Assembly: GCF_016097555.1 (NCBI RefSeq)
Contig: NC_054702.1
Span: 73,165,933-73,229,932 of the forward strand
DNA: 64,000 bases
Direction: 5' to 3'
Source: Gigantopelta aegis
Taxonomy: Eukaryota; Mollusca; Gastropoda; Neomphalida; Peltospiridae
Shown one piece after another: positions 13,301-28,300 of the stretch. How positions within the stretch are numbered: the first letter of the stretch is position 1; the number at the start of each line of letters is the position of its first letter. Under the pieces are notes generated by a model, which had not been told where the DNA came from, did no database searches, and saw only the letters and a list, made by a program, of their open reading frames with translations. A program made the translations under genes and the position numbers.

Positions 13301-16300
13301 AATATATATTTATGTGAGGGTGGGTAAACTCAAATAAGAGCCTTATGTGTTGAAAGATGCATACCCGGACCACCAACACTTTAACAAATGAAAAATGCGT
13401 AATTTTAGAGTTAATAAAAAAATCCATGATTATTCCTGCTAACTGGGGGAAGCCATTTTGTTTTGTTTTTGTGACGTCCGGTGGTATAGCTTGGGGCAAA
13501 GTGATGTCAGCTCCATCCAAATCCTCTAAGCACAGTGTAAACAAACGTTCTAATTTATGACAAGACACTTCGCTTTTATCAACCTGACTTGTAAAACAAC
13601 ATAAATGACTTGATAGTATAATAAACTATTTAACTAAATATATTTCAATTTGCATCAATAGAACGAAATAGAGTTATAGTATTTTTCTCTTTAAAAAAAT
13701 TCAAATAAAAAATGTTTATTATTAGGCTTATTGGTAGGGTACGTACAAGCAAAAACGACCACTCACGATACCCAAGTGAGAATTTTCTTTTCTTTGGGGC
13801 TATGTAATTGGTCAGTTTTGTGATTTTAGATGGGAAAGTCTACTTAATAAAGCGTTTTACAGAATTACTTACAGTAATAAAGCAGGACGGCTGATAATGT
13901 CCATTACAATTTGAGGGGTGTCTGCACGACTATCAAACAGTACCTTGTGATCTTAATAAAAGAGGAACGTCTTTTTAGTGTGTCTAGACACAGCGTCTGG
14001 GGACCGTCTAAATATACACCTGCCAATCAGGAACCACAGGTACAGGCATGGAAAGAAAAGACCAATTAACCAAGAAAACACTCCAATTATTATTACGTGG
14101 GTTAATTTATGTATAAAACATAATACAGTTATTTCAACAATTTGACAATGGTGGTTTATTTTGTATTGCAAAATAATATATACTTGTCGGCTTACTAAGA
14201 TGGATATTATTACAGAACATTGCGATGCATCCGCAAAAATCAGGAATGTTTTGTTTCTTCAGTTTGAAGCCTAATTCCTGACGTGACACATTAGGTATTA
14301 TGTAACCACCAGCTTCCCAGATGGCGTATTCACTGGGATGGTACAAAATGTCCGCGCCCGTTATATATAATAGCCATCACATTTAACTCTTTTATTAATT
14401 AACAATACGATTATACTTGTTGATATTAAGCAATAATGTGCATTATATATTGTTGAATATGCATACCAGGCCAAATGCCTTAATTGTTCCTTCCTTTAAA
14501 TAGGTCCTATCAAGACTGTCTTGCGGAAGAGATAAATGACAGACTACAAGAAAAAGGTCATGTCACCATTGCAGAACTCACAAAACTGCATGACTTACCA
14601 GCAGATTTCCTTTCAGAGGTAATACTGTGGCTGTATAATATTAATAATGATGAAATGTGGCGGGCTCTGTTCTTTAATTCTTTCAACAACAAAAAATGTG
14701 TGCAGGGAATTTTATGTAATATTGTTTAAAATTCATAGTTATTCGTAATAAGATAATATGACAATTTTTAAAAGGGGCAAGTAATTCTCTGTGTATCTTA
14801 AAAAAAGATTTGGCCTTTGTGCTGGCATTCCATGTCTTATGTTAGGGTTTTTTTTGGTGGAATTTGTAGTATAATATTTTATATGGAATTATTTTGTTAG
14901 GCATAACAACCTCCTAATAGTAATAGGCATGAAGTATAAATTATTTTAATATATTTTTCCAGGTAATTAATAACCGACTTGGAACAGTCATCAAGGGTCA
15001 GATCGACAGTTTTGACAGGGATGTGGTATTCACAGAAGCTTTTGTAGCTCGAATGAGAGCTGTCATACGAGGATCATTTAGTGCCGTTACAAGGTAACCT
15101 AAACAATGTCACAATATCAGAACTGAAATATAAATTATCTTTTTAAAAAACCATTTTAAAACTATTAAATAACTAGCAAGACTTAAGAATGAAAGGACAT
15201 CTTTGTGTTATATTTTCCTAGAAAAAACACAAGTACTAGGTTAGCCACACTTAGGTCACAGTACCTAAATGTAACAGCATGTTGATGATATACAGTTTGA
15301 CATGTATTTGACTTTGAGTAATTCCCACCGGCTTCGGTGGCGTCGTGGTTAGGCCGTCAGTCTACAGGCTGGTAGGTACTGGGTTTGGATCCCAGTTGAG
15401 GCATGGGATTTTTAATCCAGATACCGACTCCAAACCCTGAGTGAGTGCTTCGCAAGGCTCAATGGGTAGGTGTAAACCACTTGCACCGACCAGTGAACCA
15501 TAACTGGTTCAACAAAGGCCATGGTTTGTGCTATCCTGTATGTGGGAAGTGCAAATAAAAGATCCCTTCCTGCTAATCGGAAAGAGTAGCCCATGTAGTG
15601 GCGACAGCGGGTTTCCTCTCAAAATCTGTGTGGTCCTTAACCATATGTCTGACGCATATAACCGTAAATAAAATGTGTTGAGTGCGTCGTTAAATAAAAC
15701 ATTTCTTTCTTTCTTTGAGTAATTCCTGTTTAAAGTCTGTTGCATTTAGCATTGAACGAGTTTGCATTTATCAGTCATAGTTGTATCCTATGAATGTTTG
15801 CATCAGTGCAAAATCTGACCTGTTCAAATAAGCATGATGAATAATAAAAAATTATTAGGGTGTTCATACTGGACTAGAGTTTTAATGACTTTAAAATTGA
15901 TATCTGAATGAAGAATTTAGGATTAATGGTATTCTTCACCGAATTTGTAAAATGAAGGTAGAATCTGTTAAAGTGTTTAAATATCATTATCTTCATTATT
16001 TTACAGGCCAACACCAGTTCAAGGTATAATGCATCAACATGGATGTCAGGAGAGGCTATTTTTTTGTAAGTTAATCATATGTGGATGTCTTCTCTATTTT
16101 CACTGTATCAGAAGCAAATCTAGAACATATGGTTTGAAACTGCACAACTAGTGTACCAAAATAAAATAATAATTATCATCCATTTTTCCTTGTCTGTTGT
16201 CAGTTTCTTAAAGTTAGATTGGTAATGCATCATTATCAGCAATTTACACACAGGTGGGGTTTTTTATTTGTTTTTGTAAAGTATATTAACCTTTTCCTGT

Positions 16301-19300
16301 CTGTGCTGGAAAGACATCATGGACTTGGCCTTTTTGTGATGTCAAACTAACAGTGGCACACAGTGCATGATATTAAATTGACAGTAGTGAGCTCCTTGGT
16401 CTAGTGGATAAGTTGCTGGACAATCAAGCTGATGACAGTGGTTCAAATTCCGTCAGTGGTGAGTCTAAGTGGTCAGACTAAGCCCACTGCTAAAAGCTTA
16501 TGGGGAATGACAGGTGTGTGGCACAGATAGCTACAAGAGACAAACAACTATCATGGTTGGAGAGACAAGAACTGGGATGTGGAGGTGGACAGCAAAAGAA
16601 GTTGAAAAATAGGAGTAGTTCCCAGATCGGGAAGAAATGAGATGGAATTCAAAGGAGAGAAAGGAAAGGGGGCACTGGGATAAAAAAAAGAAAAAAAGAC
16701 AGTGTAATGCATCACTCTACAATGTATTCCTTCTTACCTTATTACATTCACCTTGTCTTATTTACTGCTGGTGCATCTTATCTTCCTGGTAGTTTTCAGG
16801 TGCAATATTCATAGTGGAGAGTGCTAAAATGTTTTGATGTTGCTAGAAATATTGAAATTCTGACTATTTTTTTATAATAATAATTGTTTTTTTAATTTCT
16901 GTCTTTGTTTTCAGCTATTTTGGAGGAACTTATTCAGAGTGGAAGACTTGCAGGCAGCATTTCTGGTGGTCGTCAAGAAAAAGCAGCATACTTGCCTGAA
17001 ATTTACACAAAATCCCAGAATGAATGGGTGGATGCATTCTACAAACAAAATGGCTATTTAGGTATAACTAGATCAATACATTTTTGTTATTAAGTTATCA
17101 CAGATTATAAAGTTTGGTTTTGTCAAATAACGGATTATAAAAGAAACTTATATTTATTTGGTCTACTTACTATCACTATTGTATTGTTCACAACGGTCTG
17201 CATTTTCCAGCAGAACAAATTCTATATCAACATCCTTAGCAATTGATTGTAACTTACCTGAGCTATACATTCCTCTTCAACTAATGCTGGCCACCGTCAA
17301 CTGCTTTTTAAATATTTTAAACAGCTAATGTTGCCCCAGGTTCAAAGAAGATGGATGTAACTGCAAACATCATCTTCAGACAGTTTTCCTGATTACAATT
17401 GTCTCCCTTTTAGGAGTCTCAAAAATTCAAGATGGAGTTAAAATGATCATCTGTTTTCAAGGATTGAGTTAGTGTGAACCTCATTAATATTTATAATGTT
17501 TTTAGGGGTGACTGTTTTCTAACAAAAGAAAGTAACCAGGTTACACTAACGCTATCTAAAAATAAAGGACAACACTTGTTTGATTTATAAGTGCATAGCA
17601 ATAATTTAGTTTATACCAGAATGTCGATAACAAGTGGGATATGGTGAGTTTGTGAACTGAATTCTTTTCAGAACAAATTATATATGTATATTTACAGGTA
17701 ATTATTTTGTTGGGCCATCTATCAACTTTAAGTATTTAATTGTGTAGTGTCTAATTTATACTGACTGTAGTTTAGCTTTATACATTCGAATGTGCTACAT
17801 GTATATGTTTGCTATAATTTTTGTCACAGTTTATAAACAGTTTATAATATCATTCAGTGTCTACTGTATTTTGTAACCATGTCACTCTTAGTGTTAATTA
17901 ATTTTTATATTTCTGACTAGAATATGATTCATTGTCTCGTCTTGGAATTCCTGACTGTAAGAACTATATCAAGAAGCGTTTCAAAGATGAACAGCTGGTT
18001 TATCTCAGCACCTGCTGTTGTGGCAAGGCAATACAGGATCAGATTGAATCCAGTGTCGATGAGGCTTTATCCTCTGGGACATGGGTCGACATTATGGTAA
18101 GATACCTAGCTGGTGTTTACACACTAGGGTGTTTAGTAACAGGTTTAGATAGGAAGGAGAATAATTAAATACATTTTTAAAATAAAAAACAAAACTGTTT
18201 GTTTGTTTTGTTTAATGACACCACTAGATCATATTGATTTATTTATCATCAACTATTGGAGGTAAAACCTTTGGTGATTTTGACATATAGTCTTAGAGAG
18301 GAAACAAAACTGATAAAAAAATATATACTACAGTGAAACCTGTCTAAACCGGACTCTGAAGATACCGAAATCCTGTCAAAATCGGCCAAATTCCATGGTC
18401 CCGAATATTCTGTTATTTAAACCATGTATTAAAAACCAAATAAAACCGGAACCTATCCATTTCGGAAACCGGATTGATTTTTGGTTCAGAAATGTAAAAT
18501 CCTTTATTAATTAACCTGAACAAACCAGCATAGTATAAACGAATGAAGAGTAACCTGAACAAAAACACAACTTCCAGAAAACAATGCAGACCGGAATTTT
18601 TGCTGTTTAGCATCCAGTGTTACGTCACGGGTCAACGATTTCCGTGATCTCAGCCCAGCAAAGGTATTATGGCTTGATTGTTTTCAATTGTCCTGTCTGG
18701 TGATTCTTTACAGCTTCAGACAATTCTCAGATACTCGCACATTAGGATTTTCACCTTTTATTTTTAATCAATGCACTTTGATAACGAAATGCTGACACAC
18801 AGAGTAAAATGTTAGAAACAATTTAATTTAGAGTAAACTATGCACACGTGACTTAATTTGTATATACTACATACAAACAAAATTTTATCTTTTCTGCAAT
18901 AGATACAAAAAACATGCACACTGAATGTTGCTAAAAACAACAAACGAACATGTCTTGATCACCACGTAGGCGTGTGGAATTAATGTTGAAAGTAAAATTC
19001 TATATGATTAAGCATAATGATTTGTAGTCTGTACCAAAATTAATTCAAAAGAATTTGACAGCAAAATATGACATTGACATTTTCACTGTGTCAGACATAT
19101 TAATAAAAAAGACTGTTTATCTGCAAGAATATGAAAATAACTCTAGCGCCAACAAAACGCGATTCAGTACAAGCTGCAAATATGACAAACTGTATGAACT
19201 GACATGGAAATGGTTTCAACATACAAAGAATATTCTCATATCCAGACCGATCATTCAGGAAAAAGCTTTGAAATTTTCATCTGATCTGCTGATTCAGGAT

Positions 19301-22300
19301 TTTAAGGCTTCTACGGATGGTTATAAAGCTGGAAGTCATGCTTTTCTGTTCGACATTGCAATATCAGCGGTGAAAGTGCCGGTATAGATAACAACGCAAT
19401 TGATGATTACAGACACTGTCATTTTGCAGCGTTAATTATGGTAAAAACTAAATTACATTGAAATATGTTGTTTTTATTTATGTTTTAATGTCAATTAATA
19501 AATCAGAAAGATACATAATTTTTTTTAGAGATAGCAGCATTATTGAGTCGTCGCTTCGACAGTTGCATTCATTTGGCAATTCTCGGACATGTTCATTCAC
19601 AGTTATGAAATTCGATGTCACGGGAAATAACTCTATATTCTAAAACGTGACCCTCTAAACACCGTATCCTCTCCAAACCAGATAAATGTTAGGTCCCCGA
19701 CATGATCCGGTTTAGACAGGTTTCACTGTATAATAATTATACATAGTAATAAACTTTTAAAATTAAAAAAATAATTTGCTTTATCCTCACTGTTTCGGCA
19801 ATGAGATAAGATTGTATATTTGTGACATTTTTTTTTTTAACATGGACATTTTTTAAGATTGTTGATATGTAGTACTGTAAATTACCATGTGTTGACATAA
19901 AATTAGGCTCTTTTTCTTTTTTTTAAATTCATATCTATTTTATTGCAGAGCGTTTTGCCATCAATATTTAGTCTCAAGGATGCTAACCAGCTTTTGACAA
20001 CATATTTAAAAACTCGCCAAGGAGCACTTCTTTGCTGTGATTCCATTGTAGCGAGTGAGTCATTAATTCAAGATTGCAGTAAACCATTTGTTCCTCTTAT
20101 GACATCAAGAGCTGAAAAAGTAAGTTGTCGTTTAGTCATTTGTCATTTTTTTTAGGAATGTAAAGATTAAAAAATGTACTAAGTAAATTTTGTATACTAA
20201 TTTTTGCCTCGCTTAAAAAGCAATATTGAAAATTTTGGTAAAGTTTAAATTTAATTTAATTTTTTTTGGATCATCTATTGAGATGAACATCTTTAAATTC
20301 ATATATCAACAATACCAAATATGTTTATGATAGGCAAGCTATTTTCTTTCTTTTTTTTAATCATGACTTCATCAGTTATATTGTCAACCATATTTTGATA
20401 CTCCCTTGTACACAGGTTTGAATGTACTTGTGATTTCTTTAGGATGTCAAGTCTAACCCAGTGTTCATAGACTCTGGAAAGAAAGGCTCTGGTGCCAAGG
20501 TAGCTGGTCTCGATGATGGTAGTTCAGCACGAGAAGACAAGAAAGATCAACGCAGAAAGAAGGCTGCAAGTAAGAGCCCTTTGTGAAAATACTTCAGCTC
20601 ACAAAATTAGATGACAGAGGAAAGGAATGTGTGTTTAATGACAGCCAGGCACAGTTTAATCACGAACATTTTATAAGTTAGTCAAATGATAGCAAATAGT
20701 ATTCTTTGTTGAGACTAACTGAATAGGTACAAATGATTATGTCTCTGCAACTTTTGTGAATCATCAGTTAACCATTTATAGTGAACCATTAGGTATAACA
20801 ACCACTCATAAATTGTAAATTGCATTTTCAAGTTCAGTATATTAATAACAGTAAATCAAGCTCTAGACTTCACTGTCATGTCTTTTTGAAATGTTCAGTT
20901 AAATTTTCAACATGTATTTTTGGAGGTTTAAGGCATTTCAATATTTTTTCTATGAGGTTAGAAATAAAGTGATGTTCATGAATCTGAAGCAATATTGATT
21001 TCATCTTGTACATTTTGAAAACAGTTATTCAACAAAATCTTTTTCAAAATATTGCACAAGGCCTACTTCGTTTACAGCTAGCACCAAAAGTGGTGGTGGA
21101 ACACAGGGCAGAGAAATCAAAACAAAATCAACAAAGAAGAAAGGCCGCAATAAAGACGTGGATGATGACTCGGATGATGAGCATACATCAGTCTCACAGA
21201 GTAAACAGCATGATGTGTCCTTCATGAATATTAATGAGATCGAGGATGTTCTGAGACACCAGGACCAGCTTGCAGAATGTCCTGAGGAACTGGTTAATGA
21301 GATAGCAACACGGTTGTGTAGGTATGTCACGATGGTTTGTCATATGTTATAATATAACATTTAGTGAAATATCTGAATGTGTGAGTGAAATAAAGGTGCT
21401 ATCTATTATTAGTGAGTGCTGATGTTATTCCCACTGTGAATCATGTAAGTTATTTACCAAAATGACATCATGTGTGGTTACACTGTTTACACAAAATGCT
21501 CAGGGGACTTCTATGACAAGTTTGTTACTACATATCACACTAGATATGATTGCAGACTTTTAATCAATAAGATATAAATCATATTTGACAAAGAAACATG
21601 AGCTTTTAAATATGTACATGTATATCAATCTTTATGAAGTCACCTACTGTCACGCCACACTTTTTCTTTTAGGGGTGTGAGCATGACATTATCCTTGCAT
21701 GGCCATCAGTTCAATTTGATGGGTGCAAAACACTGCACCCCTAGTCTTGAATAAACTGTTCTTCTTCTCTAACACAGATTATGTTGAGGAGGGTGATTCA
21801 TTACTATTCTGGATTTTTCCAAAATAAAAATCTGATGTATGACCTCTTTTTCAGACCACTTTCAAAGCAATACCAGGAAATTGCTAAGTCCATTTTTCTC
21901 CAGTCTGCTGGAGCTGCTTCTGGCTCAGACCGAAAGAAAACTCATGGAGATCTTCAAGAAAAACTAAATGGACTCTGGTCAAATGTTAAACTCTTTGAAA
22001 AGGGGTTAAAATTATTTCCAGGTAACAAACATTAAAATTTTGTACTTAATATTAAGATTTATTTATAGTCTTTATCAGTTTTGGGGAACTAGCCATATTT
22101 TAATTATCTTTCATAACCACAATAAGCATGTATTCCAGATGCATATTAAGTCAGATAAGTCTGCTACTTATTTTAATGTTTATTACTTATTTTCACCCCA
22201 TCTTCTGATTTACAATATCTGATTCAGTTTTATTAACTCTTATCCACCCAGCTTTACAACCAGAAAAGTCATCACTGACCCAAGTTTTCAATGTGAAATA

Positions 22301-25300
22301 TGTAATTTTCAACCTCAAATTGTAAAAAATTCAACTAATTTAACACTATTTTGATGTGTGTCATAGTTTAGAGGACATATTAGTGAGTCTAATTGCGAAA
22401 ATAAAATTTACTTAAGAAATTATTAATATTAAAAAAAACCCCACGATCCATGACATCATTGTTTATGAGTTTATTTTCACTTTCAATCGACGACGAGTAA
22501 TCCATCCATCATCTACTTGAAAGTCTGTATTATCAGTTATTTTCGGCGAATACAGCCTTTACAAATGTTCAGTTTTCATTAAATAATAATGTCCAACATG
22601 TTTTAAAAAAATAATTATACAAATAGCAAGAAATAGAACCCATGTGCGTGTCACATCATCAATAATGTTTACACAAATTTAGACCTTTTTTGTTTTCTTT
22701 TAAATACGGATACCAGTCAACAAAATACACTCAACATGTTTGATTGTCATTCTACTATGTTCTAGTGTTCACAGAATCAAGATAGATAACTTGTGTGAAT
22801 GTTGACAGCTGTGTTTACGAAGACCGGTTGCGTCTCGACTACAGTCAAGAATGAGTTTTTACATTTACAGTAGACTGCAGTCGAGAATGGGAGAGAAAGA
22901 GTTAATATGTATATTATTAGTTACCATTCTGTCTTATTTTCACACTGTCTGAATCTTTATTTTACAGAAGATGCTCATTCTCAGTTTGTTCGACACATAC
23001 TGAAAACATTGTGCACAGATATTTCAAACATGGTTGTCAATTTCATTGCTACAGATAACATGCTGTCTGTATCAGATGAATTACAAATTACACCAGAGGT
23101 ATGTATGAACTGATTAATATAAAAATATAATTTGTTTGCAAATCTTTTTGTTATTTTAATTTGATAGATAAACATTAGAAGGAACACACCAATATACTGC
23201 TTTTAAATATGTACCAAATACTCCAAATATAACATTATTTTTAATCAATTCATAGGTTGTCCACATTATGTGATTACTCTAGCAACAAAATGGCAAAAAA
23301 AAGAGCAAATATTGACTAAAGTATACTAAACGTGGGCGGGACGTATCCCAGTGGTAAAGCGTTCACTTGATGCGCAGTCAGTCTGGGATCGATCCTTATT
23401 GGTGGACCCATTGGGCTATTTATCGCTCCAGCCAGTGAACCACGACTGATGTATCAAAGGCTGTGGTATGTGCTATCCTGTTTTATGAGATGGTGCATAT
23501 AAAAGATCCCTTGCTGCTAATCGAAAAGAGTAGCCCATAAAGTGGTGACAGCGGGTTTCCTGTCTCAGTATCTGTGTGGACTTAACCATATGTTCAATGC
23601 CATATAACCGTAAATAAAATGTGCTGAGTGCGTCATTAAATAAAACATTTCCTTTCTTTATACCAAATGTTTGTTGATGCAATTTTCACTAAGCTGCTTT
23701 GAAAACTAGTCGATTATTTAATGTTGTAAATTGTTTCTTTTTATTATTAATAATCCATGTATTATTTGTAATGACTAGTTAAGTAATGGAGAATGTATGA
23801 AGTGGTATAGATTCACGAAATATAATTCACAAGCCCTGTATGAGTAAGTTGATTATTTTTCATGAATCTACCCTTCTGAGTGTGTTATCCAACTTAAATC
23901 CATTATTCATTAAGAAAAATTACATGATTGTTAAATTAACTTCTATTTTATTTTTTCTATAGACATTACCTGTCCTCAAACAAGTGCACCTCCCCCCCAC
24001 GCAAGTGGTCTGGTCCGAACATCCCAACAGCCAATGGGATGGCCTAAATTCTTCTACTGCATACTGCTCTCTAGTTCCGGTCACATGACTGTAACTTCCT
24101 TCTTTTTCTCTTCGCTAAAGGGTCTGGACGTCCTTTTGCTTGGCTCTGTTTGGAGTCAACTTTTTTATAAGACCTTTGGTTTTGTATTCGTGTTTGGGTG
24201 AAATGTTTTTCACCTTCGTTTTCATTAGCTTTCGTATGTTCTTTTCGCGTATTTCGCTTGACTTTCCAAGCGTTTAATTACATGAAATGTTGTTTATATT
24301 GCCGGTTGTCGTGTCGGACGCCATTTGCAAAATGGCGTCTGTGTTGACTGGCTTTGTGTTTGGGTGAAATGTTTTTCACCTTAATTTTCGTTAGCTTTCG
24401 TTAGCTTTCGTATGTCTTTCGCGTATTTCGCTTGACTTGCCAAGTGTTAATTACATGAAATGTTGTTATATCGCCAGTTGTCGTGTCGGACGCCATTTGC
24501 AAAATGGCGTCTTTATTTACCGGCTTTATATTTGTGTCATGGTTGGTTTTTCTTTCTTTTCACAGATTGAAAAATTACTATTATCATATCTGATAATGTT
24601 CAGGCGACTAGTTCGAGCGTGTTACGCTGCAAGAAGTTAGTGCCGGCGGCGACCCACACGACTTATGTCCAGGTTGTCGTGTTCATGTGGCCTCACTTCT
24701 AGATGCGACTTTTGTGCGGGCTTGTCTGATGTCGAGTTCGCGGCTTACCTGAAGGTGGTGTCAGCGAGGACCAAGAAGGTGGAATCTTAGAGGACCAAGA
24801 AGGTGGAATCTTCGCCTTTGATTGCTGACTCCGTGGCGGAAGTGTTACGTTCAATTCTACCGACCATGCTGGAAGAAACAATGGCGTCAATGGCGACCTT
24901 ACCCAAACCGGTGGGTTCGGGGTCAGGTCCGGTTCCAGTCCCCTCTTCAGGAGGTGCGTCTTCTTCAGCTCCACCGATACCTAAGACTTCGGATGACAGG
25001 CCTGCGGTCTCTACGCAGCCCTCTAAGAAGCCGGCTCATTCAGATAGACGCTTCACGGATTCCAAGGCTCACCGATCTTCGGCGGGGAAGTCCTCTTCGG
25101 CGCATCGGAGCCGGGACCGTAGCCGTTCCACATGACCTGTATGGCTCCCTACGGGTTCCACAGATCGTCAGCGCCAACCTTCAGTTGATGTGGCTTCCAA
25201 GGCCTCCGAGGGCTAGACGGGACCATCCACGGTCCGGTTAACCGGCAGCTTCCATTATGGTACATCGATTGACCTGTGCTCGAGTTCTACGAGACTTGGT

Positions 25301-28300
25301 GATGAAGCGCCTGCGGCATCTGTCATTGAAGAGCCCGACTCTACGGACCATATGACTATGAGGGATTACTTGGCGGCCGTCTACGACGATGTGGTCATCC
25401 GTTCCTTGGTATCCACACGGGACCGCCCACGGTCTGGTTCTCCGGTATCTCCATCGGGCCATGACCAGAGCGACTGGCTTGTTCACGGGTGCTACGTGAC
25501 TTTCTGATGATGTATCGGTTCTTGCGGTGCTGGAAGATCTGGATGCGGCGGACCACTTGTCACTGAGGGATTGTCTGGCTGTCATATCTGATATGCTACC
25601 GCCGCTGGCCCATCCACCTGTTTCAGCCAAGAAGGGTCCGGTTTCGATGATCGCCACGGAGGTTCCACCGGCAGATGTCGGCATTCGATCGTTGGCTGCC
25701 ACAGGCCCCCGTCGGTTTACACGGCTACCAGTAACCGGCCCGTGCGGATCGTTGTTCCAGCAAGCAGACGGAGCCCTGTAACGAACTGGAAGATTGCTGC
25801 ATCATCGGCTCACCGTTCGGTACCGTCGTCCCGTGATCGATCGAAGTGGTGCAGCGTCCAGGGTTACACCGGCTCCTGACGGGACCGTCCACGGTCCGTG
25901 TTTCCGATTGCAGCCAGTACATTGGATCGAAGTGCCTGTGCCAGGTTACTGACTGATTTTCCAGATGATGCGTCGGCACCTTCCGTTATAGAAGATCCGG
26001 ACGCAGTGACCCACATGGCTGTGACTGATTGTCTCCCGTCTTCAACCTATCCTTCAACGGTGTGGCGCCGGCTTTGGATGACGCTGTTTCCGGCGGGACC
26101 AGATGAAAGAAGAGTCCACACCAGTCGGCAGCTGATTTGGCGTTCAGGGTTTACACCGGCTCCTGACGGGACCGTCCACGGTCCGTGTTTCCGATTGCAG
26201 CCAGTACATTGGATCGAAGTGCCTGTGCCAGGTTACTGACTGATTTTCCAGATGATGCGTCGGCACCTTCCGTTATAAAAGATCCGGACGCAGTGACCCA
26301 CATGGCTGTGACTGATTATCTTCCGTCTTCAATCTATCCTTCAACGGTGTGGCGCCGGCTTTGGATGACGCTGTTTCCGGCGGGACCAGACGTCTTCCTA
26401 GAACTTACAGATTGGCACGTCCTGTCGATGGCTTCAGTTCAGCGTACATATACATGGCGACCATAACTCCTCATGTGCAGGATGCCAGAGGATATGCCTT
26501 GTTCCAGCCGTCGACTTTGATGTTGGTATACCTTATATCTTCTGTGACGTCGATGTGCACTACGATTGCACACTATCGTCAACCGACTTGCCTGAAGCGA
26601 TCCATTCTCGACTTTCAGCATAAGCCGGTAATCTTGGCAGACCTGTGGTCTACATACGGCTCTTTGCCGTGAAGGGGTTCGACGTTACAAGCGTTCCGGG
26701 TTGGTGACGAAGACAGTCTACTTGTGTTGAGATCCCGTGCACCGATGTTCGAGGAAGGTTCAGTGACATTCGGCAGATCGTTCTCTATATCCGGTGGCGA
26801 TGCAAGACAGTCGCTACTTCCGCTTGGTCCGGAAGTTATCCAGTTGCCATCGCGTGGTACGGGGATCATTGCGGCTTATCAACTCACTGACGTTCACTGT
26901 TGTTACCGCCAGAGTTCGTGACCGATGCTGTCTAGATGGTCTCTGCTGCTGTTTCGCACCGGGTGGTGTGACGACCGTGGATTTTAGCCGGTTGCTGTTT
27001 TGCGTTGCTTCACTTCCAGGTATATCCAGGTAACTCCAGGTAGTGAGTTGCTACGCTGTCTTGGCTCTTGCCTGTATCACGGGGTCGCTGTTTCCGATGT
27101 CTTGATTCCTGAATCACTCTATTACTGTTTCATGAAGTATCATTGCAAGAGTAATTTTGACGTCGGCGCAACATTTGACGCTTAGAGGTTGCGGTATCCA
27201 GTTTGTTTCTGAATCCATGCATTCAGTACAATAACGCAGATTTGCTGATCCGGTTACCAGTCGCCTTGCAGTCCAGTCTCTGTTGGTGGCTGTGGTTTCC
27301 AGATGAAGCCGATCTACAGATCTGCCTGTTGGAGATGTTGGCAGTTACGTCATCCTTCTTTGGCGAGAGATGCCGTCAGGCGCCTCTCTCATGGTAGCCA
27401 CAGACAGTACCACCGCAGTGGCTTCTATCAACTGTCGGGGCGGAACCCACTCCAGCAGTCTGCTGCAGTTGACTTATCGTCTCTACAAGCTGGTTGACGA
27501 GATTCCGTTGCAACTTCGGGCTCGCCATATTCCAGGGGTTTCCAATGTACTAGTCGACACACTGTCTCGGCCGTTGTCTCCACATCCGACGGAATGGATG
27601 CTCCATCCCGAAGCGTTTCGATGGGTGTACGACAGACTTTGCACACCAAACATCGATCCTTTCGCCACACGATTCAACCATCAGCTGAGGGTTTACGTGT
27701 CTCCGGTGCCGAATCCCGAAGCTCTGGATCTCGACACATTGGCCATCAGCTGGGAACAGATGGACGCATACACTTTTCCTCCACCAATCCTCCTTCCAAG
27801 GGTGCTTCAGAGGTTTCAGCTGTACCATTGTCGCCTGTTACTCATTGCTCCGATGTGGCCATCCAGGATGTGGTATCCAGATCTAATACGTCTTGCCGAT
27901 CCACATCCTTTATCGCTGCCAGACTGGGATCATCTGTTGCTGCATCCCACGTCAAGACTATACCATCCACATCCGCAGTTGTTCCAACTGCACGCGTGGA
28001 CTGTATCTCCAAGAGTTTGAGGAAGAAAGGTTTTTCTTCACAGTCTATGGCGGCCATTTTGAAAGCGCACAGATCATCTACTACTGCGGCTTACAACGTC
28101 AGATGGCTTCGTCTTCACCGATGGTGTGTCCGGCAAAAAACTCAACCCTCAGACGATTCAAATACCTCGTCTTGCTGATTTTTTGCTGTATCTGCGGACC
28201 ACTTTACGATTGAAGGGGTCTACCATCGCTGGGTACGTTTCGGTCATCGCTACTGTTCGTGATGTCACTACTGGAACGAAGTTATCGGGTATTCCTGAGA

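Noticed and set aside
25238-25979. Minus-strand frames of up to 154 codons within the DIRS fossil
   Set aside because: They arise from GC-rich tandem repeats read antisense; no known domain.
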